A DNA stretch of 64,000 nt, from assembly GCA_017893485.1 (NCBI GenBank), contig CM030361.1, positions 310,826,437-310,890,436 of the forward strand, read 5' to 3'. How positions within the stretch are numbered: position 1 is the stretch's first letter; each line of letters opens with the position of its first letter. Source of the stretch: Hemerocallis citrina (lineage: Eukaryota; Streptophyta; Magnoliopsida; Asparagales; Asphodelaceae). Below, one piece after another: positions 14,901 to 25,130 of the stretch. The position numbers and the translations under genes were made by a program. The notes under the pieces are model-generated. The model was given only the letters and a program-made list of their open reading frames with translations. It was not told the DNA's origin and searched no databases.

Positions 14901-17690
14901 TCGTCAGATTTTTTATTTCCCTCACTTTGTGGACTATAGTCAGATAATACACTGTTTTCGATTACTTTCATGCGATTTCGTATTTTACTGTGTTGGTCTC
15001 ATTTTGTGGGTTATAGTCCGCAGTTTCCGACCGTTTTCGTAAAATTTTGTATTTGACTATGTTACCCTCATTTGTGGTCTATAGTCCACTGTTGTCGGCT
15101 ACTTTCGTGAGATTTTATATTTCCCTCATTTTGTGGGTTATAGTACACTGTTTTCGATCACTTTCACGAAATTTCGTATTTTACTGTTTTGGCCTCATTT
15201 TTTGGGTTATAGTGCACAGTTTCCGACCGTTTTCGTGAAATTTTGTATTTGACTATTTTAGCCTTATTTGTGGGCTATATAGTCCACACTTTTTGGCCAT
15301 TTTCGTGGGATTTTTTATTCCCTCATTTTGTGGGCTATAGTGCACTGTTTTCGATCACTTTCACGAGATTTCGTAATTTGTGTTTTGGCCTCATTTAGTG
15401 GTTACAACCCACAGTTTCTGACCTTTTATTTGAAATTTTGTATTTGACTATTTTAGTCTCAATTGCGGGCTATAGTCCACAGTTTTCGGTCACTTTCGTG
15501 GGATTTGTTATTTCCCTCATTTTTGGGGCCATAGTACACTATTTTCGATCACTTTCATTAGATTTCGTATTTTACTGTTTTGGCCTCATTTTGTGGGTTA
15601 CAATCCACAGTTTCAGGTCGTTTTTGTGAAATTTTGTATTTGAATGTTTTAGCCGCTTTTGTGGGCTATAGTCCACAGTTTTCGGCCACTTTCATGAGAT
15701 TTTTTATTTGCCTCATTTTATGAGCTATAGTACACTGTTTTCGATCACTTTCATGAGATTTCATATTTTACTGTTTTGGCCTCATTTTGTGGTTTATAGT
15801 CCACTGTTTTCGACCGTTTACATGAAAGTTTGTATTTGACTGTGTTAGCCTCATTTGTGGGCTCTAGTCCACAGTTTTCGTGCACTTTCGTGATATTTTT
15901 TATTTCCCTCATTTTGTGGGTTATAGTAGACTGTTTTCGATTACTTTCACAAGATTTCGTATTTTTTTGTTTTGGCCTCATTTTTTGGATTCTAGTGCAC
16001 AGTTTCCGACCGTTTTCGTGATATTTTGTATTTGACTATTTTAGCCTCATTGGTATAGTCCACAGTTTTTTGCCACTTTCGTGGGATTTTTTATTTCTCT
16101 TATTTTATGGGCTATAGTGCGTTGTTTTCGATCATTTTAACGAGATTTTGTATTTTACTGTTTTTGCCTCATTTTGTGGGTTATATAGTCCACAGTTTTT
16201 GACTGTTTTGGTGAATTTTTGTATTTGACTGTTTTAGCCTCAAGTGTGGGCTATATAGTCCACTGTTTTCGCCCACTTTCGTGAGATTTTCAACTTTCCC
16301 TCATTTTGTGGGCTAGTATACTGTTTTCGATCACCTTCATGAGATTTCGTATTTTAATATTTTGGCCTCATTTTGTGGGTTACAGTCCAGAGTTTCCGGT
16401 CGATCGTTATCATGAAATTTTGTATTTGAATGTTTTAGCCTCATTTGTGGGCTATAGTCCGCAGTTTTCGGCTACTTTCGTGAGATTTTTTATTTCCCTC
16501 ATTCTTTCTGCTATAGAACACTGTTTTCGATCACTTTCATGACATTTCGTATTTTACAGTTTTGGCCTCACTTTGTGGGTTATAGTGCACAGTTACCGGT
16601 CGTTTTAGTGAATTTTTTTATTTGAATGTTTTAGCCTCATTTGTGGGCTATAGTCCACAGTTTTCAGCCACATTCATGGGATTTGTTATTTCCCTCAATT
16701 TGTGGGCTATTGTACACTGTTTTCGATCACTTTTATTAGATTTCGTATTTTACAGTTTTGGCCTCATTTTGTGGGTTACAATCCATAGTTTCCGATCGTT
16801 TTTGTGAAATTTTGTATTTGAATGTTTTAGCTTCTTTTGTGGGCTATAGTCCACAGTTTTCGGCCACTTTCGTGAGATTTTTTATTTCCCTCATTTTGTG
16901 AGCTATAATAGTACACTGTTTTCGATCACTTTCATGAGATTTCATATTTTACTGTTTTGACCTCATTTTGTGGCTTATAGTCCACTGTTTTCGACCGTTG
17001 ACGTGAAATTTTGTATTTGACCGTGTTAGCCACATTTGTGGGCTATAGTCCACAGTTTTCGGCCACTTTCGTGAGATTTTTTATTTTCCTCATTTTGTGG
17101 GCTATAGTACATTGTTTTCGATCACTTTCACAAGATTTCGTATTTTACTGTTTTGGCCTCATTTTTTGGGTTATAGTGCACAGTTTCCGACAGTTTTCGT
17201 GAAATTTTGTATTTGACTATTTTAGCCTCATTTGTGGGCTATAGTCCACAGTTTTTTGCCACTTTCATGGGATTTTTTAGTTCTCTTATTTTATGGGCTA
17301 TAGTACACTGTTTTCGATCACTTTCACGAGATTTCGTATTTTATTGTTTTGACCTCATTTTGTGGGTTATGGTCCACAGTTTCCGACAGTTTTGGTGAAT
17401 TTTTATATTTGACTGTTTTAGCCTCAATTGGGGGCTATAGTCCACAGTTTTTGCCCACTTTCGTGAGATTTTCTGTTTTCCCTCATTTTGTGGGCTAGTA
17501 TACTGTTTTCGATCACTTTCATGAGATTTCGTATTTTGCTGTTTTGGCCTCATTTTGTGGGTTAAAGTCCAGAGTTTCTGGTCATTTTCGTGAAATTTTG
17601 TATTTGAATGTTTTAGCCTCATTTGTGGGCTATAGTTCGCAGTTTTCGGCTACTTTCGTGAGATTTTTTATTTCCCTCATTTTGTCGGCT

Positions 17691-17695
17691 ATAGT
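17691..17695 (+). repeat. Target site duplication, left (ATAGT)
   Basis: ATAGT directly precedes the TGTAACG terminus at 17696 and recurs at 24484-24488 directly after the TTACA terminus. In the uninterrupted satellite subunit B the sequence is GGCTATAGTACACTG with one ATAGT, so the repeat is a real 5-bp duplication of the kind made by retrotransposon integrase. Confidence 0.9.
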
Positions 17696-20600
17696 TGTAA
17701 CGACCCGGATCCCCGTTATCGGACATCCGTGACATCACCAAGATCATTGCCTTCAAATGCATCTCAACACAGTAAATAATGTGGAAATTTAAACATTTTT
17801 ATTGCCATCAGAGTTGTTACATTAATAATTACAAATATCAAATTGTCCTTGAACAAGGAATACAAATTACATAACTTTATTACAACTGACTACAAGAATA
17901 CTGGATCATTTCCTGTGAAGCCATTGGCTGTCTTTCAGATCGGCAATCCCTTGGTAACTGCCGAAACTCCGTTGAGTGGTCTATCTGCCCCTCCGGGACC
18001 TGCCCCTCGGCTTGAGCCTCCTGCTACGCGACCCTGATAATTCTGCACCTGCTCGAAGGGTAGACGTGCATACTACCACCACTTGGATGCCCTGCTGATC
18101 TTGGGCTCTCCTCTACTCGTGACCTGATATCCATGTATCTAAAAGGTGGGGTACGTCAGTAATTCTACTGACGCAATGCTGATAAGGAAACAGCGATCCT
18201 CAAACTATCACATTCACAAATTCATCTTGAATGGAAAATTCAACGTGCATCCTGATTTCCTAGTGTTCGTGTATGTCATGAACTGAGACTAATGCAACAA
18301 TACAGAGTATAGAACAGATGCACTTAATCTAACCTAAAGTCTATTCAAACACAAGGTACAGAACAGATGCACTTAATCTAACGTCAGCAAGATTCTGGAA
18401 GCACATGCATCCCATACTACATGTGACCCAGGTCAAGCCAACGTACTTAGTCTAATGCAAGCGAGACTTTGGAAATGTATGCATCCCATACTACATACTT
18501 TCCAAATCAAGCCGTTGTCTCCATGTTTAGGGATTAGAACCCTCGCTATGAAATGCATTGTAATTTGGTCTACTTCCTGTTCCTGATAGTATGACATGGT
18601 TGAGGAGGTGAAAATAAAATAAAAGAATATAATGCGGGGCGCTACCCCGAAGTCACCAATAATTACTGCGTCGAACCATCCTCGAAAGCTGTGACGAACT
18701 TACAGATATACCGCAAGTATATCCATTGCGCAAAGATCCTTTTTGATCCGTTCGTGTCCACCAACATAGAACATGACGACCTCGGAGGTCCTAAAATACC
18801 CCCGATCCACCAGGATATCAGCATCCCGTTCTTACCATGGTACTTCAGGAATTAACATTGCAAGATACGCACCGCAGTGCGTATCCCTAATGACAGGAAG
18901 AGACAACCAGTGTCACCACTTAGTGCTAACTCTCTGAACAAGTTGGATTATAGGGAATCACCCCTAACACCAATTCGGTCTTCAAGCGAAACAATAAAAG
19001 AAAAAACTAATCAATGCAGTTCCCTGAAACAAGTTGTTACTCAATCATACTCGGTGTCAATTAATAAAGTCGAGCCTGACTGGTCTGTCAAGGTAACAAC
19101 CATCCCGGAATCACATCCCCTGATTCCCAATACCTTCATAGGTCAGCGACCCAAAATAATCCCGGCCCGTGACCCTCAGCGGGTGGTCTAACGGCGCCCT
19201 GATGACGTAATATAATTTAGTGAAGGTAAGCACGCACACAATTATCCTTTCTGGACTTTTGACAGACTCAGGCATCGAGACACCCAATACAATCCAACAG
19301 AGCTATATCCCAACTCACTCATGTCCACCATGAGTACATGCACAGGAACTTGCCTAAGTTCTGGATAAAATGCTAAAACCCATCTTTTAAATCTGATAGC
19401 TCACGATCACCATATTGCGGTAGGCAGAGGGTTCCTTATCAATGGTCCGATGGAACAATCAAGAAATACCAGTAGCTGTGTTCCCAGCTACACTCATCGG
19501 AAACCAATACACTCAGAACTTCCTAGAAGGGTGAGGAGATCCGTTGCCATCCCCTAGTCGATGATTCCCTCAATTTCCTTTTAAAGGACCCAAGTCCCCG
19601 AGTTAACTCCAACCTTGAAGTCATTCTAGACAATAGGTTGCTAAACTCACAATGTCCATAATTTCCCGCACACAAGTCAGAATTGCTTGGTATCTCTAAC
19701 TCTGGAAAGGTAAGACCCTAGTTTACAATTTCTCAGTTGACTATTTCCTCAAATTCAATCGTCTTGTCATCCAATAACCATTATATACTCTTAGTAGTAC
19801 GTTCCTTTTCACACTTGCTGCATTTGTCCAATATCATAAGAGTTCGCTTGGTTATCGAGATCACTCAATTCCGGGTCCTATGGGACGGTGGGATTGTCTA
19901 CCTTAACTTCCTATTTGAATACGTCCTCAGATTCAATTATAAATGTTCTCACAGACACCAATTTCCCTTGGGTGCATCACACGGGAAGGGCTGATTTTTC
20001 TAGCAATATTTCATTGACAAAGCCGAATCTGTCCACCTTGGAAAGTTATAGCCTACAACCTGGAATTACAAATCCTAATTGGTTTAGCGAGTTATGATTC
20101 CCTACTGAAATTCTCCAGTTGGCCAGTCGCCCAAATTCTTAACAGATAAGCCTAGGAATATCTATCTCCATGAACTAGACAACTCGTACTAGGCTGAACG
20201 TACCCTACTTTAAAATTCACTAGTAAATTATCCCTAAGCCCAATGATCATGAAATTTGAGATTCTCTATCTACACGTATACCATTTCATCGTGTCCAAAA
20301 TTCACATTCAGATTCATTTCACACAACGATCTACGACTCCGCAAACATAGCTACATTTCAGCCGTTCTGTTTCAGCAGAGTATTCACTGCCCCTCACTAA
20401 CTACCTTTGAAACCTCATCAAATGACCTCTAAAAATTCTAAAATTTGAGCTTCGTCAAATAGACTCATACCCCATGCCAAAATTTCGTAGCAAAATGATA
20501 AACGTACACGAAGTTATGGCTTTTTGAACTTCAGCACAATGCGCAGTCAGCTTCAGCCGACACCTACGGACCAGTCGTGTTCTACAATTTTTCCGGGGCA

Positions 20601-21959
20601 TCAAACGACCTCGGAAAAATACGAAATTTAAGAATATGGTTGTAGACACATACACAGCGTCCACAAAAATTTTCAACTCAAAATGCCCTGTCAATTCCGA
20701 GATATAAAATCGGAAAGACGCACAAAAATCACCACAGCCAGCAGCCCTTCTGGCTGCTTACTGTCCAGACTTGGACCCACTGTTCGGGCTACTAAAATGC
20801 ATCCAAAAATTATGAAAAAAATCATGGATACTCTAAATACATAGAAGAACAATACCCCAGAATTTTAGCCCATGATTCCAAACCGTTTGGGCTTAAGAAA
20901 TTCCCCAATATACCCTCACAATCATGCTACTCAATCACACTTCAAAAGAATAATTCTCTACCATACAATTTATTTTTTCCTAGCATTCCTCATACTCAAA
21001 CATGGCAACAAAATCATGTCTACCACTACTACACATCCATTCATACCAAAACAAAAATAAATACAAAAGAGTTCAAGGATCACCCACTTGAAGTTTGCAA
21101 AATCTCCTTGTAGCTTGGCTCCTAGCTTTGCTTTGCTTGTCTTTGCTCCTTTGCTCACTAGCTCCTCTTCACTTCAAGATGTAATTGTTGTTGCTAGCTT
21201 TATCCTCTCCTTCTCTACTCCAAAGTCTCCACCTTTTCTCTTCTCCTTCTCTTTCTCCTCCTTTTTTTTTTTGAAACAAGAACAAGTGAAGAAAGGAAAG
21301 AATGAGAGAGTGTGAGTGGAGGTGGGTATATATGGAGTGAAGGGAAGCTAGGGTGGGATGAATCCGGGATTGGAGAGGTGGAGGGTTAGGATGGGAGGAG
21401 CTAGGGCTTGTGGAGGTGTATGGTGAGATGGGGTGCCAACACATTAAGCTAGAAGTTTCATGGAAGCTTCCTTGAAGCTTCAAGGAAACTTCTCAATCTT
21501 TAAGTCAATTCACACATGGTAAAAATCTCCACCCTTGGATCCTTAACAAGATTAAGCCATGATGTGATGCTAGGGTTCCTAACCCTAGGTTAGGTCAAGG
21601 AACCCTAGGTCACCACACTCCGATTCTAACCCTAGTGCACAAACTCAATTCATATTCGCTCCACGCACTAGCTTAATTGAAAATAACCATACATATAAAT
21701 TAAAATCCTATAAAATACATGCTTTATGGAAATTGTAATTTCCTCCCACAATTGTCTGGTCAAAATAATCGGGACAAAACTACAGTTTAATTGAGCCGAT
21801 ATTCCGAGTTTACTTCATCGGATTCAGAACAACCCGTATGTCTGAAATCTCTCAATTTAACTGATAATTTCTAGGAGAGAAACGTAATCGTGTGCAATAC
21901 TTAGTTAATGCACGGGTTACAGTGCAAAATAGCCATATGCTATTTTGCGGGGTATTACA
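17696..21959 (-). mobile_element. Large LTR (4.26 kb), Ty3/gypsy-like, minus strand
   Basis: On the minus strand this reads TGTAATACCCCGC ... GGGTCGTTACA, a TG...CA LTR of 4264 bp. It is homologous in reverse to 25131-27532: both share TGTAATACCCCGC, TATGGCTATTTTGCA, the ACCATGGTA block and the stretch around TTAGGGGTGATTCCCTATAATCC. Immediately upstream in its own direction lies the purine tract AAGGAGGGAG, which fits a polypurine tract, so this is a 3' LTR. A TATATA motif on the minus strand near 21330 may be its promoter. No supported coding sequence lies inside. The length fits large-LTR gypsy lineages, but without pol the lineage is open. Confidence 0.8.
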
Positions 21960-22140
21960 TCACTCCCTCCTTAGAATCGTTCTGTCCTCAGAACGACGCT
22001 AGTGGAGAAGAAAACAAATATATGATCACCAGTGGTCCATGAGACAAATTCCCTGAACCAACTCCAATTCCTTGAGTGATACTCTTGACGAACTAGTCTT
22101 CCACCAGTTGAATTGTCGCTCCCCGGTCTTGACCACTGGT
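21960..22140 (-). mobile_element. Polypurine tract and 3' tail of internal region
   Basis: Minus-strand sequence directly upstream of the large LTR. It has a purine-rich tract (complement of 21962-21974), expected to prime plus-strand DNA synthesis, preceded by about 150 bp that would be the end of the pol region or its 3' UTR. Short frames are interrupted and no domain can be named with confidence. The rest of the internal region and the other LTR are absent: the sequence passes into AT-rich DNA of the neighbouring element. Confidence 0.6.
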
Positions 22141-22175
22141 GATATATAATAATATATATTATTATTATGAGTAAT

Positions 22176-22563
22176 GTGAGCCTCATATTTGTATGAGGAA
22201 ATTTTCCTCATACAAAGTAATTATACTCACTTGGTGGGGCCCTTATAGAAGATCCAGTCCGTCCATCATTTTTATCATGCTAATATATGTATGTGTAGAA
22301 AAAATCAAGTGTTTTGGAGGTCATTCACTCATGCATCATGTAGGTCCAATTTGTGGTTCGATTTGCATTACTGTTGAAATAGTTCATTTTCCAACCACAT
22401 GATGCATGGGTGAATGACCTCCAAACCAGTTGATTTTTTCTACACATACATCCATTGGTATGATAAACATGATGGACGGAATGGATCTTCCATAACGGCC
22501 CCACCAAGTAAGTATAATCACTTTGTATGAGGAAAATTTCCTCATACTCTATATGAGGCTCAC
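22176..22563. mobile_element. MITE with long terminal inverted repeats
   Basis: A 388-bp palindromic element. The left arm starts GTGAGCCTCATAT and continues TATGAGGAAATTTTCCTCATAC; the right arm is its complement, ending ATATGAGGCTCAC. The arms are about 170 bp each and stay alignable through GGTGGGGCC, TCTACACATACAT and GGAGGTCATTCA to a short loop near 22350-22390. It has no coding capacity. A half-copy of the same family sits in intron 6 of the gamma-glutamyltransferase gene (37729-37864). No clear target duplication was seen in the AT-rich flanks. Confidence 0.85.
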
Positions 22564-22653
22564 TTTTCTCTATTATTATATATTATTATATATATTATTA
22601 TTAAAACAAGAGATATATATATTATCTCTTGTTTAAAACAAGAGATATATAAT

Positions 22654-22657
<4 letters not shown>

Positions 22658-22705
<48 letters not shown>
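22658..22705. repeat. (AT)n microsatellite
   Basis: Uninterrupted AT dinucleotide run inside LTR copy 1. The same position in LTR copy 3 carries a longer run. Confidence 0.95.
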
Positions 22706-22708
<3 letters not shown>

Positions 22709-23080
22709 TAATAAATAAAAGAAAGAAAGAATGGATGGAAGTGGGTGACGTGGATGAAAGAAGAAAAGAAAGGAAAAGTGTAGGCATTAAATGGTGGCCT
22801 ATAGATAATCCTATGGGATGGGATGGCATGATGGGCCTATAAGATTTCCTATGGGACATAGGAAGGATTAAATGAATGAGATGTGGGTGTAGTGTTGACC
22901 GGTTGACCCATGGAGGAATTAATTCCATACCGGCCATGATGGGGAGAGAAAGAAAGATATATAGGGAAATGCCAATGATAAAGGTACCCAACGTCCGGAC
23001 ACCCTTTTGAGGCAGCATGTGGTGGGCGTGGCTAGAATTTAATTAATTGTGTGCGTATGGGCTGAGTGCGGGGCATTACA

Positions 23081-23286
23081 GATGGTATCAGAGCCAACTT
23101 TCGACATCGAATGTAGGACTTGTATATAGGAAGTGCGTGGGACGCAATATATGTGTATGAGATGCGTAAGACCCTGAGAGAGCAGCGATTAGGAGACAAG
23201 TCTACATTCGACTAGAAAGAAGATCCTGTGCTAGATTGCACGTCCCGTATTCAGCGAGAACGCTGAATTCTTAAGAGGGGGGTGAA
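23081..23286 (+). mobile_element. Non-coding internal region 1 with polypurine tract
   Basis: The 206 bp between LTR copies 1 and 2. It begins with the primer-binding site and ends with a purine tract (TTAAGAGGGGGG) just before the next LTR. It has no open frame of note. It shares GACGCTGAATTCTTAAG-like sequence with internal region 2, so both derive from one short non-autonomous element. Confidence 0.8.
23083..23095 (+). promoter_or_regulatory. Primer-binding site (initiator tRNA-Met type), copy 1
   Basis: TGGTATCAGAGCC, 2 bp after the LTR end TTACA, is the usual plant retrotransposon site complementary to the 3' end of initiator tRNA-Met. It primes minus-strand DNA synthesis. Confidence 0.9.
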
Positions 23287-23731
23287 TGTGAGACCCCGTG
23301 TTATAGTATAATATACTAGTATACTATATATATATATAGTATAATACTATAGTAGAAAGAAAAGAAAGAATGAAAGGTGATGACGTGGAAGAGAAGAAAA
23401 GAAAAGAAAAAGTGGGTAGTTGGTATTAATGTGTGACCTATAGGATGATCCTATGGGAATCAAGAGTGTGATGGGCCCATAAGATGGTCTATGGACCATA
23501 GGAAAGAATTAAAATGAATGGAAAGAAAGAATGCATGTGTGCTGACCGGGATTGACATGGGAAAAAGATAATCCCATATCGGCCAAGAAGAGGGAAGAAA
23601 AGAGAGATATATAGGAAAGCCCATGATAAAGGGGCACCCAACTGTCCGGACACCTTTTTGAGGCAGCCTGTGGTGGGCGTGGCTAGAATTTAGTTAATTG
23701 TGTGCGTACGAGTTGAGTGCGGGGCGTTACA
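23287..23731 (+). mobile_element. Short-element LTR copy 2
   Basis: 445 bp starting TGTGAGACCCCG and ending GGGGCGTTACA, with homology along its length to copies 1 and 3. It is followed by a second primer-binding site (23734-23746, TGGTATCAGAGCC). It serves as 3' LTR for internal region 1 and 5' LTR for internal region 2. Confidence 0.85.
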
Positions 23732-23977
23732 AATGGTATCAGAGCCGACTTTCGACACCGAGTGTGTGCAAGATGTACGCCTGAGAGGGAGCTAGGTTGG
23801 GACAGGTCGCCCAGGTAGGGGACTGTACAACTAAGGTAGGGGACTGTACAGCTAAGGTAGGGGACTGTACAGCTAGCAGAATCAGGGTAATCCTCTCCAC
23901 ATCGGCTAGAAAGGGATCCTGAATCATGTTATAAGTCCGGGTTCAGCGGGGACGCTGAATTCTTAAGAAGGGGTGTG
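23732..23977 (+). mobile_element. Non-coding internal region 2 with 21-bp triplication
   Basis: 246 bp from the primer-binding site to the purine tract TTAAGAAGGGG before LTR copy 3. It carries three head-to-tail copies of a 21-bp unit, GGTAGGGGACTGTACARCTAA, starting at 23814, 23835 and 23856; internal region 1 lacks this triplication. No protein is encoded. Confidence 0.85.
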
Positions 23978-23987
23978 TGTAACACCC

Positions 23988-24075
<88 letters not shown>

Positions 24076-24483
24076 AAAAAGAAAAAAAAGTATGGAAGTG
24101 GAAGGTGATGTGGATGAAGAAGAAAGAAGGAAAATGGGGTTGGTATTAATGTGTGGCCTATAGGATGATCCTATGGGAATTATTAGTGTGATGAGCCTAT
24201 GGGATTTCCTATGGGGCTAGATGGTATTAATGAAAGAATAGAAGAAGTGTGTGTGCTGGTGTGGTGTGCTTGACCGGGTTGACTATGGGATTCAAGTCCC
24301 ATATCGGATGGGATTAGGGAGTAATATAAGTATATATTAGGAAATGCCAATGATAAGGTTACCAACGGTTAACTACCCTTTTGAGGCAGCCTGTGGTGGG
24401 CGTGGCTAGAGTTTTGTGTCCGTTCTTTCGCGTGTGCGCACGTGTAGCCACGTGCGCAGCTGAGCCGGGCTCGGGGCGTTACA
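23978..24483 (+). mobile_element. Short-element LTR copy 3
   Basis: 506 bp starting TGTAACACCCGG and ending GGGGCGTTACA at the outer edge of the composite insertion. It contains an (AT)n run (23990-24073) and, near the end, a perfect 10-bp inverted repeat (24435-24458) with two CACGTG cores. The target duplication ATAGT follows directly. Confidence 0.85.
24435..24458. repeat. Perfect hairpin with two CACGTG cores
   Basis: TGCGCACGTG, a 4-nt TAGC loop, then CACGTGCGCA. Each arm contains CACGTG, the G-box core bound by plant bZIP and bHLH factors (general knowledge). Copies 1 and 2 of the LTR do not show this hairpin. A regulatory role is inference only. Confidence 0.8.
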
Positions 24484-25130
24484 ATAGTACACTGCTTTTG
24501 ATCACTTTCATGACATTTCGTATTTTATTGTTTTGGCCTCACTTTGTGGGTTATAGTGCAGTTACCGGTTGTTTTAGTGAATTTTTGTATTTGAATGTTT
24601 TAGCCTCATTTATGGGCTATAGTCCACAGTTTTCGGTCACTTTCGTGGGATTTCTTATTTCCCTCATTTTGTGGGCTATAGTACACTGTTTTCGATCACT
24701 TTTATTAGATTTTGTATTTTACTATTTTGGCCTCCTTGTGTGGTTGACAATCCACAGTTTCTGGTCGTTTTTGTGAAATTTTGTATTTTAATGTTTTAGC
24801 CTCTTTTGTGAGCTAGTTCACAGTTTTCGGTCACTTTCGTGAGATTTTTTATTTCTCTCATTTTGTGAGATATAGTACACTATTTTCGATCACTTTTATG
24901 AGATTTATATTTTACTGTTTTGGCCTCATATTTTGGGTTATGGTGCACAGTTGCCGACCGTTTTCGTGAAATTTTGTATTTGACTATTTTAGCCTCAATT
25001 GTGGGCTATAGTCCACAGTTTTCGCCCACTTTCGTGAGATTTTTAATTTTCCCTCATTTTGTGGAATATAGTACACTGTTTTCGATCACTTTCTTGAGAT
25101 TTTGTATTTTACTGTTTTGCCCTCATTTTA
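24484..25130. repeat. Satellite array resumes (with right ATAGT duplication)
   Basis: About 650 bp of the same 196-bp trimeric satellite, beginning within subunit B at ATAGTACACTGC, exactly where the left part stopped. It ends at CCTCATTTTA where the LTR at 25131 begins. It shows that the 17696-24483 block entered an existing array. Confidence 0.95.

Larger units (their letters stand above)
1..17695. repeat. 196-bp satellite array with trimeric units
   Basis: The whole tract is head-to-tail copies of an AT-rich unit of 196 bp, roughly 90 copies. The unit has three related subunits, each starting with a version of CCTCATTTTGTGGGYTATAG. Subunit A is 58 bp and reads on to CCACAGTTTTCGGCCAC; B is 69 bp (ACACTGTTTTCGATCAC); C is 69 bp (CCACAGTTTCCGACCG). 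A lacks about 10 bp that B and C carry at their 3' end. Examples of exact 196-bp spacing are 1834/2030 and 17011/17207. Copies differ by scattered substitutions, small indels and whole missing subunits (for example near 2220, 6720 and 9120). 196 is not a multiple of three, so the many 60-100 codon open frames here are by-products of the repeat. No gene was seen. The array is interrupted at 17696 and resumes at 24484. Confidence 0.95.
22141..23080 (+). mobile_element. Short-element LTR copy 1 (5' end eroded)
   Basis: The 3' part (about 22710-23080) is homologous to the LTRs at 23287-23731 and 23978-24483. They share a GAAAGAATG-type purine stretch, CCTATAGATAATCCTATGGG, the CCGGACACCCTTTTGAGGCAGC block and the end GTGCGGGGCATTACA. 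The 5' terminus cannot be placed: (AT)n expansion (22658-22705), a small AACAAGAGATA palindrome and the MITE insertion obscure it. A primer-binding site follows directly. Confidence 0.75.
17696..24483. mobile_element. Composite LTR-retroelement insertion in the satellite
   Basis: The insertion begins TGTAACGACCCGG and ends GGGGCGTTACA, has canonical TG...CA ends and is flanked by ATAGT on both sides. The left part (17696 to about 22140) is an LTR plus the tail of an internal region on the minus strand. The right part (about 22141-24483) is a plus-strand multimer of a short non-coding LTR element. Each outer boundary is therefore the U5 (3') end of an LTR, and the two belong to different families. 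No gag or pol frame is intact in it. How two elements came to share one target duplication is not settled by the sequence; mixed integration or later recombination are the options. Confidence 0.75.

Noticed and set aside
464..17622. Dozens of 60-130 codon open frames in the satellite on both strands (recurring ASFVGYSPQFSATFVRF-like peptides)
   Set aside because: They follow the 196-bp repeat and its subunits, restart in shifted frames, mostly begin at TTG and lack any domain or promoter. They are by-products of a low-stop AT-rich repeat.
1..17695. CRISPR-like or direct-repeat defence array
   Set aside because: There are no unique spacers: the stretches between recurring motifs are themselves repeats. 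The DNA is plant nuclear.
1..17695. Calling the satellite centromeric
   Set aside because: Unit length and higher-order structure would allow it, but nothing in the sequence shows CENH3 association or chromosomal position.
22560..23018. 152-codon minus-strand frame
   Set aside because: It is mostly isoleucine/tyrosine from an (AT)n tract and LTR sequence and has no conserved motif.
23083..23746. tRNA gene suggested by TGGTATCAGAGC
   Set aside because: Only the primer-binding segment is present, always directly after an LTR end, with no cloverleaf around it.
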